In this document: in pieces, positions 1 through 7,388 of the stretch
Layout: each line of letters begins with the position of its first letter
Numbering within the stretch: position 1 is the first letter of the stretch
From: RUG626 sp964411785
Lineage (GTDB): Bacteria; Bacillota; Clostridia; Oscillospirales; Oscillospiraceae
NCBI GenBank assembly: GCA_964411785.1
Contig: CAYPMJ010000032.1
Span: forward strand, 1 to 17,550
DNA: 17,550 bases
Direction: 5' to 3'
Position numbers and translations under genes: made by a program
The notes under the pieces: model-generated
Database searches by the model: none
Seen by the model: the letters and a program-made list of their open reading frames with translations, nothing else
What the model was told of the DNA's origin: nothing

Positions 1-31
1 GGCATCACCCTGATCACCCCCCATGCAATTT

Positions 32-55
32 GCCAAAAATCATACTTTTTTGCAA
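32..55. promoter_or_regulatory. Degenerate copy of the 169-194 palindrome
   Basis: Bases 42-55 are the exact reverse complement of bases 169-182, and the left part (32-41) is a degraded version of the other arm. This looks like a second, weaker copy of the palindromic site about 115 bp downstream. Paired sites of this kind often bind a dimeric repressor, but no cognate regulator gene is visible, so a function is inference only. Confidence 0.35.
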
Positions 56-168
56 CCCAGTTTGCACACCTCACCTTTTGTAAGATTACCACAAAATTTA
101 CTGGATTACAACGCATTTTTTTACAAAATTTGGCGGTAAAACGAATGACAAATTATGCAAATAATTGC

Positions 169-197
169 TTGCAAAAAAGTATACTTTTTTGTAAAAC
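169..197 (+). promoter_or_regulatory. Promoter-like hexamers enclosing a palindromic operator
   Basis: Bases 172-191 are a perfect 20-nt palindrome centred on GTATAC with A6/T6 flanks. It extends to 26 nt (169-194) with one mismatched pair. It lies between TTGCAA (169-174) and TAAAAC (192-197), which are exactly 17 bp apart, the usual sigma-A -35/-10 spacing. A palindrome filling the spacer is a common operator position for a repressor or a DNA-distorting activator. Transcription would start near 204 and run into the structured RNA candidate. The promoter is inferred from spacing and a moderate hexamer match. Confidence 0.4.
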
Positions 198-203
198 GTA
201 TGG

Positions 204-292
204 AGGCTCCCTTTTGAGAGGCATTTATGCAGTTCGCAGCGCTTTAGCTGCTCCCCCCAAAGGGCGCTCATCAGCTTAGCGCCTTTATTTTA
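204..292 (+). ncRNA. Candidate small structured RNA
   Basis: No reading frame of useful length is present. The sequence folds into consecutive hairpins: GCAT/ATGC at 221-230, GCAGC/GCTGC at 236-251, and a final GGCGCT/AGCGCC hairpin at 263-283 followed by a T-rich tail. It lies directly downstream of the promoter-like element at 169-197. No gene on the same strand follows, which argues against a 5' leader or riboswitch and for a free small RNA. I do not recognise the family. It could instead be the eroded remains of an RNA-containing mobile element. Confidence 0.35.
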
Positions 293-293
293 T
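263..293 (+). terminator. Terminator-like hairpin
   Basis: GGCGCT (263-268) pairs with AGCGCC (278-283) across a 9-nt loop, followed by TTTATTTTAT. The stem is short (6 bp) but GC-rich, and the tail is interrupted by a single A, so termination is plausible but not certain. Confidence 0.5.
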
Positions 294-304
294 ATCCGGT
301 TCAA

Positions 305-358
305 AGAGCCGAGTGCATAGTAGTGTTAATCCATCCTACAGACTGACGGCTTGGCTCT
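305..358. other. Long-range stem-loop of unknown role
   Basis: AGAGCCGAG (305-313) can pair with CTTGGCTCT (350-358), giving a 9-bp stem with one G-U pair around a 36-nt interior. It sits between two terminators and codes for nothing visible. It may be part of a second small RNA ending at the 364-409 terminator, or a readthrough element behind the leftward genes. Confidence 0.25.
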
Positions 359-363
359 CATAC

Positions 364-409
364 CAAAAAAAGTCTGCGGGCGTTTTTGATACACCCGCAG
401 ACTTTTTCT
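364..409. terminator. Bidirectional intrinsic terminator
   Basis: A perfect stem with core AGTCTGCGGG (371-380) pairs with CCCGCAGACT (393-402), and the stem continues into A-rich and T-rich flanks. Reading rightwards it is followed by TTTTTCT; reading leftwards it is followed by a run of seven T. It would end both rightward transcription from the small RNA region and leftward transcription from the zinc-finger genes. Confidence 0.85.
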
Positions 410-420
410 AGCAAAAATTT

Positions 421-461
421 TCTCGCAAATCACCTTCGCTGGTTTGTTCAGAGCTTCCCTG
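421..461 (-). repeat. Imperfect ~41-nt repeat, copy 1
   Basis: This stretch has the same length as 1276-1316 and shares its first 11 bases (TCTCGCAAATC) and last 8 bases (CTTCCCTG), with a diverged middle. A third, looser copy lies at 1319-1358. On the minus strand it reads as a short open stretch ending in EGDLRENFC then a stop, and copy 2 reads ESDLREHFA, so the similarity looks coding in origin. It may mark the eroded end of a further paralog of the zinc-finger genes. Confidence 0.45.
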
Positions 462-674
462 TTTTCAGACTGCCGAACTACCCACATTGACTCATCTACC
501 TGGAAGGCTCCTGTCTTCCGCGAAAAGAGGCTAGTCGAATTGAGAAGTTCTTCGCAGAGCTTAACGCGGCTCCCCTGGGTATTACCAGACCTCCACGTTC
601 TGGCAGGTCATCTTACCCGTGGTTTCGGTTTATTTGCCGTCCGGGGGAAGGTTTCCTGTCACGATGGTCCAATT
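462..674. other. Non-coding or degraded stretch behind the zinc-finger gene
   Basis: No convincing gene was found. The minus strand continues the frame of the neighbouring zinc-finger gene through several stops, and in another frame gives a stop-free run containing LPERGGLVIPRGAAL. The plus-strand frames have no ribosome binding site. The fragments look like decayed coding sequence, but I could not identify the ancestor. Confidence 0.3.
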
Positions 675-1142
675 CTACACATCCCAGCGCCTGATCACCA
701 ATTCTTCTTTACCGGATGATGGCAGTATCCACGAATCCGGCTTCGTAGGCTTTTTCTTTTTCTTCGAGCCGTTTTTAGACTTTTCCCGCCGTTCCTGGAT
801 TTCGGCTCCGTTACCATCTAACATTGCCATACAGATACGCACGCATTTATCGCAGATAATAGCGTTATCTTTTCCAATTCCCAAATATAGCAGACGTCCA
901 TCCTCCTCCTTGCTCCCACAGAAACAGCATCTTCGTTCAAACCCAACAAGCGGCTCCACTTCACGTGCATCACAAAATGCTTCTGCTGCTCTCAGCTCTC
1001 TGATACGTTCCAGCGTCTGCTGTTCCAACTGGTTCGCAATTGTAAGGGTTTTCACATATCGTTCCGCGTCACACTGGTATGCATTCGGAAGGCTACGGTA
1101 AGCATTCAGGAATTCTTCTTCGTCCTCGTACATTACACCCAC
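675..1142 (-). CDS. Small protein with ClpX-type C4 zinc finger (paralog A)
   Basis: The protein is about 155 aa. An N-terminal helical motif (YRSLPNAYQCDAERYVKTL, about residues 13-31) resembles the helix that follows the HTH in many Xre-family regulators. It is followed by a charged, probably coiled-coil stretch (about 32-60). A four-cysteine finger of the zf-C4_ClpX type (CxxC, then CxxC, about residues 73-105) comes next. The tail is basic, with a run of lysines (KKKKK) that may bind nucleic acid. There is no AAA+ ATPase domain, so this is not ClpX. In ClpX this finger dimerises and recruits adaptors and substrates; an adaptor or regulatory role here is inference. I chose GTG at 1142 because AGGGAG lies 8 nt upstream; an ATG at 1133 and a GTG at 1181 are alternatives. 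It is a tandem paralog of the gene at 1363-1707. Confidence 0.65.
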   Translation of the reverse strand: MGVMYEDEEEFLNAYRSLPNAYQCDAERYVKTLTIANQLEQQTLERIRELRAAEAFCDAREVEPLVGFERRCCFCGSKEEDGRLLYLGIGKDNAIICDKCVRICMAMLDGNGAEIQERREKSKNGSKKKKKPTKPDSWILPSSGKEELVIRRWDV

Positions 1143-1275
1143 AATTCTGTCTCCCTGTATCCTGGTACTCTGAGAAACCACAAATAAACCGTCCGCGGCA
1201 TCCTCACCGGCTCGGTCGGTTGGTCCTCAGGCACATGGATTATTTACGCGTTCTCGCGCCTCTTTCGCGAAATGC

Positions 1276-1316
1276 TCTCGCAAATCGCTCTCGCCAATCC
1301 ATCTTAAACTTCCCTG
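1276..1316 (-). repeat. Imperfect ~41-nt repeat, copy 2
   Basis: This copy is the same length as 421-461, with identical ends (11 and 8 bases) and a diverged centre. It lies between the two zinc-finger genes. On the minus strand it reads QGSLRWIGESDLREHF in an open frame that overlaps the end of the upstream gene but has no ribosome binding site of its own. Confidence 0.45.
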
Positions 1317-1318
1317 AA

Positions 1319-1358
1319 CCTCCGGCAAATCACTTTGCCTGTTTTTTAAAGCTCCCTT
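1319..1358 (-). repeat. Imperfect ~41-nt repeat, copy 3 (looser)
   Basis: This is a slightly shorter relative of the other two copies, immediately behind the stop of the gene at 1363-1707. On the minus strand it reads KGALKNRQSDLPEV, in frame with copy 2, so the two copies together form a tandem peptide repeat. It is most similar to copy 1 through GGCAAATCAC and AGCTCCCT. Confidence 0.35.
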
Positions 1359-1362
1359 AATA

Positions 1363-1707
1363 TTACATCTCATCCTGGTTCTGGAATTGCTCGCTGGGTT
1401 CTTCGGACCCGTTTTCACTTCTTCCGATTATTTCCCTGACACATTCATCACAGATACTCACTTCACTACTTATTTTTCCTACAAAAAGAACGCGCCCGTC
1501 TGTCTCACGATTTCCGCAGAAGCTGCACCTGCGATGCTGCCTGACAATATCTTCCAACTCCCAGACATCATCTTCGTTCTCCGCCTCACGAAGTTCGCTG
1601 ATTCTTTTCTCAGTTGTTTTCTCAATTTTGGTGGCGCCACGCAGACACTTGACATAGCGGAATGCCTCTTTCCTGTATTCTGCAGAAAGAGTGCAGTAAT
1701 CATTCAT
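1363..1707 (-). CDS. Small protein with ClpX-type C4 zinc finger (paralog B)
   Basis: The protein is about 114 aa and has the same architecture as the gene at 675-1142: an N-terminal YCTLSAEYRKEAFRYVKCL helix, a charged ERISELREAE-like coiled coil, then a C4 finger (CSFC...CDEC, about residues 62-94). An acidic, Gln/Glu-rich tail replaces the basic tail of paralog A. All four zinc-ligand cysteines are present and there is no ATPase domain. ATG at 1707 is preferred because GAGGTG lies 6 nt upstream; an in-frame ATG at 1740 has no well-placed ribosome binding site. About 220 nt separate it from paralog A, and co-transcription is likely because I see no terminator between them. The function is unknown. 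A role in tuning Clp proteolysis or in transcriptional control is possible. Confidence 0.65.
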   Translation of the reverse strand: MNDYCTLSAEYRKEAFRYVKCLRGATKIEKTTEKRISELREAENEDDVWELEDIVRQHRRCSFCGNRETDGRVLFVGKISSEVSICDECVREIIGRSENGSEEPSEQFQNQDEM

Positions 1708-1806
1708 GACGCCCACCTCAGATCCATACCAGATGCTCATCCCTGCTTCACGCTTTCCTTTTTAAGCCGTCCTGCACCGCTGAAAATATTCCATATCTCA
1801 TTTTCG

Positions 1807-1853
1807 TTAAAAAAGCAATGGGGGTACCTGCTCGTGATGTGTCCCCCATTGCT
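1807..1853 (-). terminator. Intrinsic terminator of nifJ
   Basis: An 11-bp perfect stem (AGCAATGGGGG at 1814-1824 with CCCCCATTGCT at 1843-1853) is followed on the minus strand by six T. It begins about 80 nt behind the nifJ stop codon and has no comparable T-run on the plus strand. It therefore separates nifJ from the zinc-finger genes. Confidence 0.9.
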
Positions 1854-1931
1854 CCATACTGTTCACAGAGATATTTAAACTTTTTCAAGCAGAAAGCAGA
1901 AAGGCTTCGTTTTCTGCTCTGCCTTTACGTA

Positions 1932-4900
1932 TTACTCCTCAGAGTACATACTAACCAGCCTCTTCAGATGCTCATAACGATCCATCGCGGACTTTTCGTT
2001 CTTCTCAAAGAGAACTGTTGCACGCTCCGGGAACTCGCGGGTGAGCCGACTGTATCTGGCCTCGTTCATCAGGAATTCCTGATATCCGCCGGCGGGAGCC
2101 TTGGAGTCAAGGACAAACTTCTTGCCCTTCTCAGCTTCAGGGTTGAAGCGGAACAGATTCCAATAACCACAGTCAACAGCCTTCTTCATCTCTTTCTGGC
2201 AGTTGACCATACCGCCCTTTATGCTGTGCATCTCACAGGGTGCATAGCCAATTATGAGAGACGGTCCATGATACGCCTCAGCCTCCGCAATTGCCTTGAC
2301 AGTCTGCGCGGGATTCGCACCCATGGCAACCTGAGCTACATAGATGTATCCATAGCTCATGGCTATTTCCGCAAGGCTCTTCTTCTTGATTTCCTTACCA
2401 GCTGCTGCAAACTGCGCCACCTGGCCAATGTTGGACGCCTTGGACGCCTGTCCGCCGGTGTTGGAATAAACCTCTGTATCAAATACAAAGATGTTTACAT
2501 CGTTGCCCGAGGCAAGCACATGGTCAACACCGCCGAAGCCGATGTCGTAAGCCCAGCCGTCGCCGCCGAATATCCACACGGACTTCTTGCTGAGATACTC
2601 CTTCTTACCAAGTATCTCTGCAGCCAGGCTGCTGGAATCTCCGCTCAGCGCTGCAACATAGGCACGAGTGGCCTCCTTGTTGGCCTCTCCATCCTGCATC
2701 GTGTCAAGCCACTTCTGAGCGGCCTCCTTCAGCTCAGGTGCAGTTCCATCAGCCGCAACCAGAGCCTTGGTCTTCTCTGCAAGTGCATTACGGATGGCGT
2801 TCTGACCAAGATACATTCCAAGGCCGTGTTCAGCGTTATCCTCAAACAGAGAATTGGACCACGCCGGACCATGACCTTCGCTGTTTGCACAGTACGGACT
2901 CGTGGCAGCCGGCCCACCCCAGATAGACGAGCAGCCTGTGGCATTGGAAATGTACATCCTGTCACCAAAAAGCTGCGTGACAAGTCGTGCATAGCTTGTC
3001 TCCGCACAACCCGCGCATGAACCAGAGAACTCCAGCATAGGCTTCCTGAACTGACTTCCCTTAACAGTATTGTCCTGCATATCTGGCTTGTCAGCAACCT
3101 TAGCGACACAGTAATTGAATACATCCTGCTGCGGAAGCTCCTGCTCCTGTGCCACCATGGTGAGCGCACCGGTGGGACACTGTCCGATACATACTCCACA
3201 GCCCATGCAGTCCAACGGGGAGATAGCCATCGTATATTTGTATATACCCTTGCCCTTCCCGGCCTTCACCTCGGCGGTCTTAATTACCTCAGGAGCGGCG
3301 GCTGCCTCCTCAGCAGTCATCGCGAACGGACGAATCGTAGCATGTGGGCAGACATACGCGCAGTTATTACACTGTACGCACTTCTCCGCATTCCAGGTCG
3401 GCACAGAGACGGCTACACCGCGCTTCTCATAGGCCGCTGCGCCCTGCTCGAACTGACCGTCAACATGCGGCACGAAAGCGGATACGGGCAGACTGTCTCC
3501 GTCCATCCTGCCAACAGGCTCCATAATCTCCTGCACCTGCTTGATAAGCTCAGGCTTCCCCTCGTAGACGACGGAATTGTCCTCATCCACGGCATTCGCC
3601 CACTCAGCAGGTACGTCGATCTTCTTGAAAGCAGTCGCACCGGCATCTATGGCCTTGTGGTTCATCTCCACTATATCCATGCCCTTCTTGGAGTAGGACT
3701 TGGTTGCGGCATCCTTCATATGCTGGATGGCTTCCTCCTGAGGCATAACCTTCGCAAGAGTGAAGAACGCTGACTGGAGAATAGTATTTGTGCGTTTGCC
3801 CATGCCAATTTCAATGGCAAGGTCAATAGCATTTATAGTGTAGAGCTGAATGTTATTCCTGGCAATATATCGCTTCGCCTCAGCGTTGAGGTGCTTGGAC
3901 AGCTCCTCCTCGTTCCACTGGCAGTTGATCATAAACACGCCGCCAGGTTTCACGTCGTTGACCATCTTGTAGCCCTTCGTCACATAGGACGGGTTATGGC
4001 ACGCCACGAAGTCCGCCTTATTTATGTAATATGGGCTCTTGATTGGCTTGTCGCCAAAACGGAGATGCGAGATCGTCACTCCGCCTGTCTTCTTCGAGTC
4101 GTACTGGAAGTAAGCCTGAACATACTTATCAGTATAATCGCCTATGATCTTGATGGAGTTCTTGTTTGCGCCAACAGTTCCGTCACCGCCCAGACCCCAG
4201 AACTTGCATTCGATGGTTCCTTCTGCTGCGGTATTGGGTGTTTCCTCCCTTGACTTCTCAGGAAGGGACATGTTCGTCACATCGTCAACGATCCCAATAG
4301 TGAACTGACGTTTCGGATTGTCCTTTTTAAGCTCGTCATAGACTGCAAAAACGGAGGCCGGCGGTGTGTCCTTACTGCCCAGTCCGTACCGACCGCCGAT
4401 GACTGCCACATCCAAGCCGGCATTGGCTATTGCGCCAACTACGTCCATATAGAGCGGCTCGCCCATCGCGCCTGGCTCCTTTGTCCGATCCAGAACAGCA
4501 ATCTTCTTGGCAGTCTTTGGAATAGCGGCCAGGAATTTCTCCGTTGCAAACGGACGGTAGAGACGTACCTTGATGAGGCCGACCTTCTCCCCGTGGGCAT
4601 TCAGATAGTCAATGACCTCCTCGCTCACATCGCAGATCGAACCCATCGCCACTATAACGCGGTCCGCGTCAGGAGCGCCATAGTAGTTGAAGAGCTGGTA
4701 ATCTGTCCCAAGCTTTGCGTTGATCTTGCCCATATACTCCTCAACAACTGCTGGCAGCGCCTCATAATACTTGTTGCACGCCTCGCGGTGCTGGAAGAAT
4801 ATGTCTCCATTCTCGTGTGAGCCGCGCATTGCCGGGCGCTCCGGGTTGAGCGCATGCTTTCTGAACGCCTCAACAGCATCCATGTCGCACATCTCTGCCA

Positions 4901-5471
4901 GATCGCTGTAATCCCAGACAGCAATCTTCTGTATCTCATGGGAGGTACGGAAACCGTCAAAGAAGTTAATAAATGGAACCCGGCCCTTGATTGCAGCAAG
5001 ATGAGCCACCGGCGCCAGATCCATAACCTCCTGCACGTTACCCTCTGCCAGCATGGCAAATCCGGTCTGACGGCAGGCCATCACGTCAGAGTGATCGCCG
5101 AAGATGTTCAGAGCGTGGCTCGCCACTGCACGCGCGGAGACATGAAACACGCACGGGAGCAGCTCCCCGGCAATCTTGTACATGTTGGGTATCATGAGCA
5201 GCAGACCCTGGGACGCCGTATAAGTTGTTGTCAGCGCGCCGGCTGCCAACGACCCGTGAACCGTTCCGGAAGCGCCTCCCTCGGACTGCATCTCCACGAC
5301 CTTTACTGTCGTACCGAAAATGTTCTTCTGACCGGCGGCGGCCCACTGGTCAACGTAATCTGCCATGGGGCTCGACGGGGTGATCGGGTAGATGCCCGCA
5401 ACCTCGGTAAACGCGTAAGACACATACGCCGCCGCGTTATTGCCGTCCATGGACTTCAATTTTCTTCCCAT
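1932..5471 (-). CDS. nifJ: Pyruvate:ferredoxin (flavodoxin) oxidoreductase
   Basis: This cytoplasmic enzyme oxidises pyruvate and CoA to acetyl-CoA, CO2 and reduced ferredoxin, the central pyruvate step of anaerobic fermenters. The product is 1179 aa, normal for the one-chain homodimeric form. Visible in order are the N-terminal pyrimidine-binding domain with YPITPSSPMADYVDQWA, the middle domains, and two 4Fe-4S motifs (CVQCNNCAYVCP from about residue 698; CMGCGVCIGQCP from about 755). Cysteines expected for the proximal cluster follow (CAGC, NATGC, and a late one in DCGYWNLFRFNP). The TPP/Mg site is GDGWAYDIGFGG with EVYSNTGGQ near 965-1000. ATG at 5471 is chosen because AAGGAGAG precedes it; the ATG at 5492 overlaps that ribosome binding site. 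It stands alone between its own promoter and terminator. Confidence 0.97.
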   Translation of the reverse strand: MGRKLKSMDGNNAAAYVSYAFTEVAGIYPITPSSPMADYVDQWAAAGQKNIFGTTVKVVEMQSEGGASGTVHGSLAAGALTTTYTASQGLLLMIPNMYKIAGELLPCVFHVSARAVASHALNIFGDHSDVMACRQTGFAMLAEGNVQEVMDLAPVAHLAAIKGRVPFINFFDGFRTSHEIQKIAVWDYSDLAEMCDMDAVEAFRKHALNPERPAMRGSHENGDIFFQHREACNKYYEALPAVVEEYMGKINAKLGTDYQLFNYYGAPDADRVIVAMGSICDVSEEVIDYLNAHGEKVGLIKVRLYRPFATEKFLAAIPKTAKKIAVLDRTKEPGAMGEPLYMDVVGAIANAGLDVAVIGGRYGLGSKDTPPASVFAVYDELKKDNPKRQFTIGIVDDVTNMSLPEKSREETPNTAAEGTIECKFWGLGGDGTVGANKNSIKIIGDYTDKYVQAYFQYDSKKTGGVTISHLRFGDKPIKSPYYINKADFVACHNPSYVTKGYKMVNDVKPGGVFMINCQWNEEELSKHLNAEAKRYIARNNIQLYTINAIDLAIEIGMGKRTNTILQSAFFTLAKVMPQEEAIQHMKDAATKSYSKKGMDIVEMNHKAIDAGATAFKKIDVPAEWANAVDEDNSVVYEGKPELIKQVQEIMEPVGRMDGDSLPVSAFVPHVDGQFEQGAAAYEKRGVAVSVPTWNAEKCVQCNNCAYVCPHATIRPFAMTAEEAAAAPEVIKTAEVKAGKGKGIYKYTMAISPLDCMGCGVCIGQCPTGALTMVAQEQELPQQDVFNYCVAKVADKPDMQDNTVKGSQFRKPMLEFSGSCAGCAETSYARLVTQLFGDRMYISNATGCSSIWGGPAATSPYCANSEGHGPAWSNSLFEDNAEHGLGMYLGQNAIRNALAEKTKALVAADGTAPELKEAAQKWLDTMQDGEANKEATRAYVAALSGDSSSLAAEILGKKEYLSKKSVWIFGGDGWAYDIGFGGVDHVLASGNDVNIFVFDTEVYSNTGGQASKASNIGQVAQFAAAGKEIKKKSLAEIAMSYGYIYVAQVAMGANPAQTVKAIAEAEAYHGPSLIIGYAPCEMHSIKGGMVNCQKEMKKAVDCGYWNLFRFNPEAEKGKKFVLDSKAPAGGYQEFLMNEARYSRLTREFPERATVLFEKNEKSAMDRYEHLKRLVSMYSEE

Positions 5472-5523
5472 GATGACTGTTCTCTCCTTCACTATGTATA
5501 TTTTTTGTCAATTTAACCTTATC

Positions 5524-5574
5524 ACTGGGGTTGAAGCTCCTGCCATTCATGTATTTTATCACAGTTTCCCCAGT
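5524..5574. promoter_or_regulatory. Inverted repeat around the nifJ -10 region
   Basis: ACTGGGG (5524-5530) and CCCCAGT (5568-5574) form a 7-bp perfect inverted repeat. One arm lies in the promoter spacer and the other downstream of the predicted start site. It could be a repressor operator for nifJ, or chance. Only one arm would be transcribed, which argues against an RNA hairpin. Confidence 0.3.
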
Positions 5575-5581
5575 CTGTAAA
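5553..5581 (-). promoter_or_regulatory. Sigma-A-type promoter of nifJ
   Basis: On the minus strand TTTACA (5581-5576) and TAAAAT (5558-5553) are separated by exactly 17 bp. Transcription would start near 5546, giving a leader of about 75 nt before the nifJ ribosome binding site. The match and spacing are good for a vegetative promoter. Confidence 0.7.
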
Positions 5582-5765
5582 GTGAAAATCCGCATTCTGA
5601 TGATTTTTATAGAATTGTAAGAAATCAATTCTCTTTGGTTTCTGTCTGGCCGAGGAGTGGGAGGAGAGAAACGATTGAAACTCGAAATTTGGTGATTCAG
5701 GCTCCTGTCTCCGGCAGTGGCATGGGGTTGGCTGCCTGGGACATCAGGAGCTGATGGTTGAGCAG

Positions 5766-7388
5766 TCATGGTCTTTTTTTCATGTCAAGAACAGCTGTGA
5801 CTGGCAGTCCGTCTTCACCGGATGCGGGAGGCTGATGGGATACCAGCACGATTCCGCTCCGGCGTTGCCGCAGAAGCCGCTTTAAAGCTGCACGGGCCGC
5901 AGGATCCAAATGATTGTCTGGCTCATCCAGAACCAGAAATGGTGCGTTTTTCAGCAGCGCTCGCCCCAGTAGTATTTTTTTTCGTTCTCCCGGTGAGAGG
6001 TTTGCGCCTTGTGGTGCAACAGCGTAGTCAAGCGGCTTTTGCAGACCCAATTCTTTCATCAGCCGAACCTGCTCTTCCTGTGGGACAGAAGGCGCGAACA
6101 GATTTTCGCCAATGCTAACGGAAAAAATGGCTCCCGTCTGCTCCTGATAGGCGGTGATGCGCCGCAGCGCAGAACTGGAGATGGGCTGCCCATCTCGGAG
6201 AATCTGTCCGCTGGAAGGCGCATGCAGACCACACAGCAAAGACAGAAGAGTACTCTTACCGCTCCCATTGTCACCGCGCAGCCAAACACAGCCGGACGCA
6301 GGTATATTGAAGCTGATATTCTTCAGGACGGATTGAGTATTCCCCGGATATGAAAATGTGACGTTTCGAATCTGGAGTGCCTGGACATGCTGCACGCTAT
6401 CGTCCTCCTCCGGCTCTATTTCGCCATAAAAAAATTCCATGCGCTTTTGATCTTCCGGTTCGGCTCGGACAGCCAGAACCCACTCCGTGGCGTAGGTACA
6501 TGCCTTGGTGATGGACGGCAGGAGCAGGGTGCAGGCCAGCAAAGCGCCGGCGGTGCATTGGCCAAAAGCGATGAGGATCGATCCTGCGATCAGAATAATT
6601 ATCTGAACGAGGTATCCGCCCAGGAGGGAAACAAGGCTATTAATAACTTTCAGCGAAGCCATCTTTCTCCCGGAGTGATCCATATACCGTCGAAAGAGCT
6701 TGTCCGCCTTTTGCAGGGAGCAATCCATCAAATCGTAGTCCCGCAAAAAGTGTTGGCCCTGAAACAGCATATGTTCCAAAGCCCGTCGCTCCTCCTGATA
6801 TTGCGCACTCTCTGCTGTAAGGCGTGAAGCGCTTTTTCCCACGCGGTTTGCATGCAGGACTGGAAAAGCGGCAAGACTTAACAGGGCAACAAGCCCCACA
6901 GGATACTGCTTCTGCCAGACCGTAATCCCCAAAAACAGAAAATACAGAGCCAGGACAAGTGGCCGCGTAAAGCGATAAATCTGATGAAAGTAGTAGTTGG
7001 TGACATCCGTCTCACAGCGGGTCACAACGACGCTGGGATCGTACTGCTGGGTCTGTGACAGAGGCAGTCGCAGATAGCGGGCAACCAGATATCGGTCGTA
7101 AGAAAACCCGTTTACCGTCAACAGAAGGTTTTCCAACAGCTGGAGCAGAGGAACACCTGCAACATTGATGGCCAGCGCCACAAGAAAGAGCGGCAGTCTG
7201 CTCATTATCTCATCTGTCCGAAGGAGCAAGAGGCTGTCTGTCATATCCCCAATTATTCCGGCAGTTGCGGAGGGCACGGCTAGTGCCGTCAGATCCAAAA
7301 AAAAGCGCACAGAGACTGCCCCACTCATGTGTCGCAGACAGTCCCGGCTGATCTCCTTCTTCCAAGGAGACGCGGTGTATGAGTTCAA
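5766..7388 (-). CDS. ABC exporter half-transporter, second subunit
   Basis: The product is about 540 aa, with an N-terminal membrane domain of five to six helices (residues about 20-320) and a C-terminal nucleotide-binding domain. ATPase motifs are Walker A GDNGSGKST (about 371), a Q-loop glutamine in AYQEQ, a variant signature LSPGE (about 464), Walker B plus catalytic Glu in FLVLDEP (about 483-490), D-loop NHLD, and the H-loop His in VSHQ (about 513). It is shorter than typical 570-600 aa exporters and has no peptidase C39 domain. The TTG start at 7388 overlaps the stop of the upstream subunit by 4 bp (TTGA) behind a strong GGAGGG, so translation is coupled. With the 7385-8944 product it should form a heterodimeric exporter. 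The substrate is unknown; the neighbouring small peptide is the obvious candidate. CydDC-like or other small-molecule export is an alternative. Confidence 0.88.
   Translation of the reverse strand: MNSYTASPWKKEISRDCLRHMSGAVSVRFFLDLTALAVPSATAGIIGDMTDSLLLLRTDEIMSRLPLFLVALAINVAGVPLLQLLENLLLTVNGFSYDRYLVARYLRLPLSQTQQYDPSVVVTRCETDVTNYYFHQIYRFTRPLVLALYFLFLGITVWQKQYPVGLVALLSLAAFPVLHANRVGKSASRLTAESAQYQEERRALEHMLFQGQHFLRDYDLMDCSLQKADKLFRRYMDHSGRKMASLKVINSLVSLLGGYLVQIIILIAGSILIAFGQCTAGALLACTLLLPSITKACTYATEWVLAVRAEPEDQKRMEFFYGEIEPEEDDSVQHVQALQIRNVTFSYPGNTQSVLKNISFNIPASGCVWLRGDNGSGKSTLLSLLCGLHAPSSGQILRDGQPISSSALRRITAYQEQTGAIFSVSIGENLFAPSVPQEEQVRLMKELGLQKPLDYAVAPQGANLSPGERKKILLGRALLKNAPFLVLDEPDNHLDPAARAALKRLLRQRRSGIVLVSHQPPASGEDGLPVTAVLDMKKRP

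Noticed and set aside
444..1101. Plus-strand frames of 91 and 160 codons
   Set aside because: They are antisense to, or flank, the zinc-finger gene, lack ribosome binding sites and show no recognisable domain.
1227..1418. 63-codon minus-strand frame between the zinc-finger genes
   Set aside because: It overlaps the end of the upstream gene in another frame and has no ribosome binding site. I treat its peptide repeats as part of the repeat finding and not as a gene.
1818..3020. 400-codon plus-strand reading frame
   Set aside because: It lies antisense to nifJ, overlaps its 3' end and terminator, has no ribosome binding site and shows no family motif; it is a shadow of the GC-biased nifJ codons.
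5472..5492. Upstream ATG for nifJ
   Set aside because: The codons after it are themselves the ribosome binding site of the ATG at 5471.
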